DNA from: Zoogloea dura
Lineage (GTDB): Bacteria > Pseudomonadota > Gammaproteobacteria > Burkholderiales > Rhodocyclaceae
Reading direction: 5' to 3'
Length of the DNA stretch: 64,000 nt
NCBI RefSeq assembly: GCF_012927165.1
Contig: NZ_JABBGA010000009.1
Location: 124,001-188,000, forward strand
A program made the translations under genes and the position numbers. This document shows positions 59,317 to 64,000 of this stretch, one piece after another. The notes beneath the pieces are model-generated. The model was not told the origin of the DNA. It made no database searches and was given only the letters and a program-made list of their open reading frames with translations. Numbering within the stretch: position 1 is the first letter of the stretch; each line of letters starts with the position of its first letter.

Positions 59317-59624
59317 GGTAATGATTCCTCGCTGGGGGATATGGTTTTGCCAAAGGGTTTTGCCAAAGCTGGCATGTGCAAAGTGCTTCCGGTACATGTT
59401 TGGTTCATGTGCACCGAGAATAGTCAGGGGGTAAAGGCGGGTCTGTACGTTGGCTTACATAGTTTCGCAGTGGCCCGGCCGTGGGCATTGGCGGCGCAAC
59501 ATCGTGGCGATGTGCGGCGACGCACAGACGTGTCAGTCCCGCATTTCTAGCATCTGGAATGGGCGGTCGACACCAGACGCCTGATCGATGTCAGCAATGG
59601 AGTTCATCATTCAATGGCCTGCCC
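59317..59624. other. Divergent intergenic region with 13-bp tandem repeat
   Basis: No gene seen. Two exact copies of GGTTTTGCCAAAG (59343-59355 and 59356-59368) lie 27 bp before the coiled-coil gene. The rest probably holds the two divergent promoters. Confidence 0.6.
59343..59368. repeat. Exact 13-bp direct repeat
   Basis: GGTTTTGCCAAAG twice without spacer, upstream of the coiled-coil gene; a possible regulator site. Confidence 0.8.
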
Positions 59625-60368
59625 ATGCCTCCCCTAGCCACCGCGGGATCCCTTTCGTCCTTGCTCGCCTCCCTGCACCTTGCGGCAAGGCGCGTGCTCT
59701 CTCTGGCGATACTGGAAGGCAAGCAGGCGAGTCTGCGCCTGGTGTCGATGCTGGGGCTTGCCCTGCTCGCCGCCGGCCTGGCGATCACCGGCTGGCTCGG
59801 TCTGCTGGCGTGCATCGTCGTCACGCTCGTCCAGAACAACATCGCCAGCTGGGGCTCAGCACTGGGAATTGCGGCGCTGCTCAGTTTCGCCGGCGCCGGC
59901 GGACTTGCGCTGATGCTCATGCGGCAAGGCTCGCGGCCGCTCTTTGCAGCGACGCAGCGTCAGCTTGAGCCCGATCGCGACCTGGAAAGCGCGGTGAATG
60001 ATGATCGGCCTCCCCTCGCCCCGCACGAACAGGAAGTCAGGGAAGGCAGGATGGCCGCCCAGGCCGAATACCAGGTGCTGCGCAAGCGCTTGCGGCGTCG
60101 CCTGGGCTCACCCTTGATCATCGGCGCCGGCATGCTCGCCGGGATCGCTGCCGGGTATCTCGTGCGTGGCCGGCACCGGCACAAGGCCCCCCTTGGCGCC
60201 GGACGCCCGAGCGCCTGGATGCAGGTCCTCGGCTCACTGCAAGTGCTCACGCCGCTGTGGATTGCCCTCCATTCCGCAAGCCGACCCCCAGCGTCTGCCG
60301 CACCGGACTCTGCACCACACGCAGATGGCGGCGCAAAGGCGATGGAGGGAGAGCATCGTGGACCTTAG
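59625..60368 (+). CDS. Holin-like (phage holin superfamily III) membrane protein
   Basis: A 247-residue membrane protein. Two N-terminal helices (about residues 40-66 and 73-97) with LEGKQASLRLVSMLG before them match the Phage_holin_3_6/YqjE group of chromosomal proteins. A charged linker (about 105-160) precedes a third helix (about 163-182, PLIIGAGMLAGIAAGYLVRG). Not phage: no phage genes are near. The next gene overlaps it by 11 bp, so the two are coupled, an arrangement like YqjD/YqjE stress proteins. Confidence 0.72.
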   Translation: MPPLATAGSLSSLLASLHLAARRVLSLAILEGKQASLRLVSMLGLALLAAGLAITGWLGLLACIVVTLVQNNIASWGSALGIAALLSFAGAGGLALMLMRQGSRPLFAATQRQLEPDRDLESAVNDDRPPLAPHEQEVREGRMAAQAEYQVLRKRLRRRLGSPLIIGAGMLAGIAAGYLVRGRHRHKAPLGAGRPSAWMQVLGSLQVLTPLWIALHSASRPPASAAPDSAPHADGGAKAMEGEHRGP

Positions 60369-61239
60369 GCAGCTCAGGGGCCTGATCGACAGATCGGTCA
60401 ACGCGTGGCTTGACGATTTCGCGCCGAGCATGGGCGCGGCCCTGGCGTACTACACGCTGTTCTCGATCGCCCCGCTGCTCATCATCGTCATTGCCATGGC
60501 CGGTCTCGTCTTCGGGCAGGATGCCGCCCGCGGCGAGATCGTTGCGCAGATACAAGGCCTGATCGGACGCGACGGCGCAATCGCCGTGCAGGGGTTGCTG
60601 AAAAGCACCAGCGAGCCGGCCCAGGGGATCGTTGCCATCCTGATCAGCACGATCATGCTGATGATAGGTGCGACGACCGTGTTCGCCGAATTGCAGAGCG
60701 ACCTCGACCGCATCTGGCGCGTCCCCGTCCCGGCCGAAAGGATCGGCATCCTCCCCATGCTGCGCAAGCGCCTGCTTTCTTTCGGCCTGGTGCTCGGCCT
60801 CGGCTTCCTGCTGCTGGTCTCGCTGGTGATCGGTGCGGCGATCGCCGCCGCCGGCAGATGGTGGGACGGCTTCTTTGCCCGCTGGGAAGCCATTCTCCAT
60901 GCGATTGATTTCTGCATCTCCTTCGCCATCTCGACCGTCCTTTTCGCGATGATCTACAAGCTCATGCCGCGCGCCAGGATCGCCTGGCAGGACGTCTGGA
61001 TCGGCGCGACGGTGACGGCATTCCTGTTCGAGATCGGCAAGCTCCTGATCGGCCTGTACCTGGGGAAGACCAGCGTCGCCTCGGGTTTCGGCGCTGCCGG
61101 CTCGCTGGTCGTGCTGCTGGTGTGGGTCTATTTCGCCGCGCAGATCTTCCTGCTTGGCGCCGAATTCACCTGGGCCTACGCACAGGAACGCGGCTCGAGG
61201 GCGGAGCAAGCCGGTCAGCGGTCGAAGCCGGGACACTGA
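60358..61239 (+). CDS. YihY/BrkB family membrane protein
   Basis: A 293-residue integral membrane protein of the YihY/BrkB family with about six helices. Motifs are MGAALAYYTLFSIAPLLIIV, FAELQSDLDRIWRV and the late YLGKTSVASGFGAAGSLVVL. I take the GTG at 60358, with GGAGGGAGA just upstream, as the start; no ATG fits. Despite early annotations as RNase BN or a virulence factor, the function is unknown. Confidence 0.87.
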   Translation: MDLRQLRGLIDRSVNAWLDDFAPSMGAALAYYTLFSIAPLLIIVIAMAGLVFGQDAARGEIVAQIQGLIGRDGAIAVQGLLKSTSEPAQGIVAILISTIMLMIGATTVFAELQSDLDRIWRVPVPAERIGILPMLRKRLLSFGLVLGLGFLLLVSLVIGAAIAAAGRWWDGFFARWEAILHAIDFCISFAISTVLFAMIYKLMPRARIAWQDVWIGATVTAFLFEIGKLLIGLYLGKTSVASGFGAAGSLVVLLVWVYFAAQIFLLGAEFTWAYAQERGSRAEQAGQRSKPGH

Positions 61240-61325
61240 ATGCTGTGTGCGCCAGGCAACAGACCCGATCGATCCTTGCCGCAATCATGGGCGAGCCCCA
61301 TAAACCACCCCCGAAGGATTTCACC

Positions 61326-61778
61326 ATGATTGAAAACAGCGCCAGCGTGCATTGGGAAGGCTCAGGCAAGAACGGTCAGGGGCAGATAAGCACCCAGACC
61401 GGCGCCCTGGAGCACTATCCGTATGGCTTCGCCAGCCGTTTCGAGAACGACCGCCGGGGGACGAACCCCGAAGAGATACTGGCCGCCGCCCACGCCGCCT
61501 GTTTCTCGATGGCCTTCTCCTTTGCCTGCGAAAAGGCAGGCTTCGCGACCACCACCCTCGACACGCAAGCCAGCGTGCGCCTGGTCCAACAGGGTGAAGC
61601 CTTTGTGATCGACCGCATCACCCTCACCCTGAGGGCCAGCGTTCCTGGCATCGACGAAGTCCGCTTCCAGGAGATCGCGGCGTCGGCCAAACGCAACTGC
61701 CCCCTCTCCAGGGCACTGGCCGGCGTTGCCGAGATCAGCCTGCACGCCACCCTGGCTCCCGCTGCCGCAACCGCATGA
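61326..61778 (+). CDS. osmC: OsmC-type hydroperoxide reductase
   Basis: A 150-residue OsmC-family thiol peroxidase that reduces organic hydroperoxides. The two catalytic cysteines appear in AAHAACFSMAFSFAC and in AKRNCPLSRAL; the Arg/Glu region GTNPEEILAA is typical. The ATG at 61326 has AAGGA upstream. Together with katE it gives peroxide defence. A 57-codon frame overlaps its stop codon. Confidence 0.92.
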   Translation: MIENSASVHWEGSGKNGQGQISTQTGALEHYPYGFASRFENDRRGTNPEEILAAAHAACFSMAFSFACEKAGFATTTLDTQASVRLVQQGEAFVIDRITLTLRASVPGIDEVRFQEIAASAKRNCPLSRALAGVAEISLHATLAPAAATA

Positions 61779-61948
61779 CCGCCCCCTGCAGGACTCACTC
61801 CCAACCCTCAACATCAAAGGGCTTGAACTCCCACAAGGGCCCGGGCGGCCGAACCTATCTTCAGCTTCGCAACGAGGCCTGTGAGCGTGGGATCAAAGGG
61901 CGCTCCTCGATGAACAAGGCGCAGCTTGAAGCGGCCCTTGCACGCTGA
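61775..61948 (+). CDS. 57-residue SAP/Rho-N-like small protein
   Basis: An open frame whose ATG overlaps the osmC stop (ATGA at 61775-61778), as in translationally coupled genes. The N-terminal 24 residues are low complexity. The rest, RTYLQLRNEACERGIKGRSS followed by MNKAQLEAALAR, has the pattern of SAP/HeH/Rho-N-like helix-hairpin modules (leucine, GIKGRS, M-K, L-AL). Such modules bind nucleic acid. Similar stand-alone small proteins exist in actinobacteria and proteobacteria in my recollection. Whether the true start is this ATG or lies further in is uncertain. Confidence 0.6.
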   Translation: MTAPCRTHSQPSTSKGLNSHKGPGGRTYLQLRNEACERGIKGRSSMNKAQLEAALAR

Positions 61949-62016
61949 ATGCACGGGGCCCGCTCCCAGCCGGCCCCGTGCCTCCTATACAGGCAAAGCC
62001 ACACGGGACTCGACTC

Positions 62017-62748
62017 TCAACGGGATGGCAATAGCCGCGTGTACTCCGCCTTGACCACCGCATAGCATTCACACGCCCGTTCTTCGAGCTTGGGGCGGTC
62101 CGTCACGGTGATGCGGCCGCGACTGCGTGCAATTGATCCGCTTGTCTCCAGCAGGCCGACAATCTGGGTCACGCTTTCGCGGCGGACCCCGAGCAGCTTT
62201 CCGATCATTTCCTGCGTTATCACCACTTCGTTGCTGTCCAATCTGTCGATGCTCATCAACAGCCATCGACATACTTTCTGCTCCAGCGAATGGTGCTGGT
62301 TACATACGGCCGTCTGCGCGGTCTGGGACATCAGCGCCTGGGTGAAAAGCAGGGCAAGGTGCTGCAACCGGCCCCCTAAGGAGAATTCCCGTTTCATCAC
62401 ACTGCGGCCAAGTCGATAGGCTTTGCCTGCGCTTTGCACCTCGGTGCTCGCCGGCATGCTCTCCCCGCCCATGAAGATCGAAATGCCGACCAGTCCTTCG
62501 TTGCCAACCAGTGCCGTTTCACTCGATGAGCCGTCCTCCAGGGTATAGATCAGCGAGACAATCCCGGAGACGGGAAAATGCAGAAAATTGACATGGTCAC
62601 CGGACTCGGAAACCGTCCATCGCAAAGGCATCTCCACCAATTTGAGATCGGGCAGCAGGCGAGCGTAATCGGCCGCAGGAAGGCTCCCGAGGATACGGTT
62701 CTGCCTTGGCTCCGGTGGCAAGGCCTTTTTTTGGGCATCTTTCGGCAT
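62017..62748 (-). CDS. Crp/Fnr-family transcriptional regulator
   Basis: A 243-residue Crp/Fnr regulator. The cyclic-nucleotide-binding-like beta barrel covers about residues 20-135 (FPVSGIVSLIYTLEDGSSSE); the helix-turn-helix is at about 180-215 (ITQEMIGKLLGVRRESVTQI). It lacks the N-terminal cysteines of FNR and the cAMP-binding REL/RS set of CRP, so the signal is unknown. The N-terminus of the open frame was shortened to the ATG at 62748. It lies at the end of the stress cluster and could control it. Confidence 0.86.
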   Translation of the reverse strand: MPKDAQKKALPPEPRQNRILGSLPAADYARLLPDLKLVEMPLRWTVSESGDHVNFLHFPVSGIVSLIYTLEDGSSSETALVGNEGLVGISIFMGGESMPASTEVQSAGKAYRLGRSVMKREFSLGGRLQHLALLFTQALMSQTAQTAVCNQHHSLEQKVCRWLLMSIDRLDSNEVVITQEMIGKLLGVRRESVTQIVGLLETSGSIARSRGRITVTDRPKLEERACECYAVVKAEYTRLLPSR

Positions 62749-62905
62749 GTGGATTTTGTAGGGGAGTTCGATGAGAAGGACGACAAGATGCTGCGCGCGC
62801 GCCTGCAGGTGACGCACGCGGAATGGAGGGTAGCAATGAAGTCCGGTGCGCTCTGTGCGCTGGCACCCATAAGCCCCCCCTGATCCAGCCGGGCCCCGTG
62901 CCCCC

Positions 62906-64000
62906 TCAACCGGCTGCAGCCGCCACCCTGGCCCGCGCCACATGCAGCTTCCGGTAGCTGTCGATCAGGCGCTGGTGGCGGTCCAGCCCTTCCAGCTTCA
63001 TGCTCGTCGGCGTCAGGCCGAAGAAGCGCACGCTGCCGTCCACCGACCCCAGCACCGCGTCCATCCGCGGGTTGCCGAACATGCGGCGGAAGTTGCCCAC
63101 GTAATCGTCCAGCTCCAGCTCATCGTCCAGCAGCACCTCCAGCACCACGTTCACGGCCTGGTAGAACAGGCCGCGCTCGACGGTGTTCTCGTTGTACTGC
63201 AGGAAGGCCTCCACCTGCTCCTTCGCCGCCTCGAACTCCTTCAAGGCCAGGTTGATCAGCAGCTTCAGCTCCAGGATGGTCAGCTGACCCCAGGCGGTGT
63301 TCTCGTCGAACTCGATGCCGATCAGGGTGATGATGTCGGTGTAGTCGTCCAGCTCACTGTCTTCCAGGCGCTCCAGCAGGGCCTCCAGCGCGGCATCGTC
63401 GAGGCGATGCAGGTTGAGGATGTCGGCGCGGAAGGCCAGCGCCTTGTTGGTGTTGTCCCAGATCAGGTCCTCCACCGGATACACCTCCGAATAGCCCGGC
63501 ACCAGGATGCGGCAGGCCGTGGCGCCGAGCTGGTCGTACACCGCCATGTACACCTCTTTGCCCATGCCTTCGAGAATGCCGAACAGGGTGGCGGCTTCCT
63601 GGGTGTTCGAATCTTCACCGTGGCCGGAAAAGTCCCACTCGACGAATTCGTAATCCGCCTTGGCGCTGAAGAAGCGCCACGACACCACGCCGCTGGAGTC
63701 GATGAAATGCTCGACAAAGTTGTTCGGCTCGGTGACCGCGTTGCTCTCGAAGGTCGGCCGGGGCAGATCGTTGAGGCCTTCAAAGCTGCGCCCCTGCAGC
63801 AGCTCGGTGAGGCTGCGCTCCAGCGCCACCTCCAGGCTCGGGTGGGCGCCAAAGGACGCGAACACGCCGCCGGTGCGCGGGTTCATCAGGGTCACGCACA
63901 TCACCGGAAACTCGCCGCCCAGCGAGGCATCCTTCACCAGCACCGGAAAGCCCTGCTTCTCCAGCTCCTCGATGCCGGCCAGGATGCCCGGGTACTTGGC
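62906..64000 (-). CDS. ycaO: YcaO-family protein (5' part beyond window)
   Basis: The C-terminal 364 residues of a YcaO protein; the frame is open to the window edge, so the start is missing. It matches E. coli YcaO, the accessory factor for RimO methylthiolation of ribosomal protein S12, in PVMCVTLMNPRTGGVFASFG, SLTELLQGRSFEGLNDLPRP and the C-terminal tetratricopeptide-like helices (DDAALEALLERLEDSELDDY). The domain order (YcaO core, then TPR) is normal for that subgroup. No cyclodehydration partner is visible. Confidence 0.9.
   Translation of the reverse strand, partial: AKYPGILAGIEELEKQGFPVLVKDASLGGEFPVMCVTLMNPRTGGVFASFGAHPSLEVALERSLTELLQGRSFEGLNDLPRPTFESNAVTEPNNFVEHFIDSSGVVSWRFFSAKADYEFVEWDFSGHGEDSNTQEAATLFGILEGMGKEVYMAVYDQLGATACRILVPGYSEVYPVEDLIWDNTNKALAFRADILNLHRLDDAALEALLERLEDSELDDYTDIITLIGIEFDENTAWGQLTILELKLLINLALKEFEAAKEQVEAFLQYNENTVERGLFYQAVNVVLEVLLDDELELDDYVGNFRRMFGNPRMDAVLGSVDGSVRFFGLTPTSMKLEGLDRHQRLIDSYRKLHVARARVAAAAG

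Noticed and set aside
59343-59368. Sigma-54 promoter in the 13-bp repeat (TTTGGCAAAACC)
   Set aside because: The spacing between GG and GC is 12, not 10, so it does not fit the -24/-12 consensus.
59625-60368. Prophage holin
   Set aside because: No endolysin, integrase or structural phage genes are near; the holin-III-like fold is common in chromosomal stress proteins.

Overview
The window is 64 kb of GC-rich, densely packed chromosomal DNA from a Gram-negative bacterium. The protocatechuate 4,5-cleavage genes of the Comamonas pmd type, the 3-dehydroshikimate dehydratase of the QuiC1 type, the FimV-like protein, TRAP transporters and the porin point to a betaproteobacterium, most likely Rhodocyclales or Burkholderiales. 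The genus cannot be fixed from the sequence. I saw no rRNA, tRNA, CRISPR array, transposase or prophage.

Layout. (1) 1-14.4 kb holds housekeeping and membrane genes: a DUF2889 protein, a FimV-like protein, Nif3, a DegS-type protease, a LysR/MFS divergent pair, fadH, an erythrose-4-phosphate dehydrogenase and a four-gene membrane module (RHH-like protein, PspA, YqiJ, YqiK flotillin). A candidate small RNA with two anti-Shine-Dalgarno loops lies at about 10.59-10.69 kb. (2) 14.5-28.1 kb is a quinate/shikimate catabolic locus: an orphan TRAP binding protein, an MFS carrier, quiC, its divergent IclR regulator, and an eight-gene operon dctQMP-terC-usp-usp-aroE-aroQ, with a porin facing away from it. 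Near-identical 17-bp palindromes (TGCGCG-N5-CGCGCA) lie before each of these transcription units, which suggests one IclR regulon. (3) 28.1-31.5 kb holds a 600-bp inverted repeat, a 21-bp tandem array, a VOC protein and a second, divergent ligAB dioxygenase pair. (4) 31.5-47.7 kb is the protocatechuate/4-hydroxybenzoate locus: ligJ-ligK-ligI-ligA-ligB-ligC followed by an aldo/keto reductase and two carriers, then pobA with an AraC regulator, an aromatic-acid MFS carrier, galD (tautomerase) and a LysR regulator. A shared 27-bp operator-like sequence lies before galD and before ligJ/pobA. (5) 47.7-52.5 kb has a luciferase-like flavoprotein and a large hybrid sensor kinase. (6) 52.9-62.7 kb is a stress-gene cluster: J-domain protein, katE, lipase-like hydrolase, hemerythrin, small membrane proteins, DUF421, holin-like protein, BrkB-like protein, OsmC and a Crp/Fnr regulator. 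Two tiny genes in it (24 and 57 codons) are easily missed. The window ends inside a ycaO homologue.

Together the middle 30 kb encodes a route from quinate/shikimate and 4-hydroxybenzoate to protocatechuate and on, by 4,5-ring cleavage, to pyruvate and oxaloacetate, with its own uptake systems and at least three local regulators.
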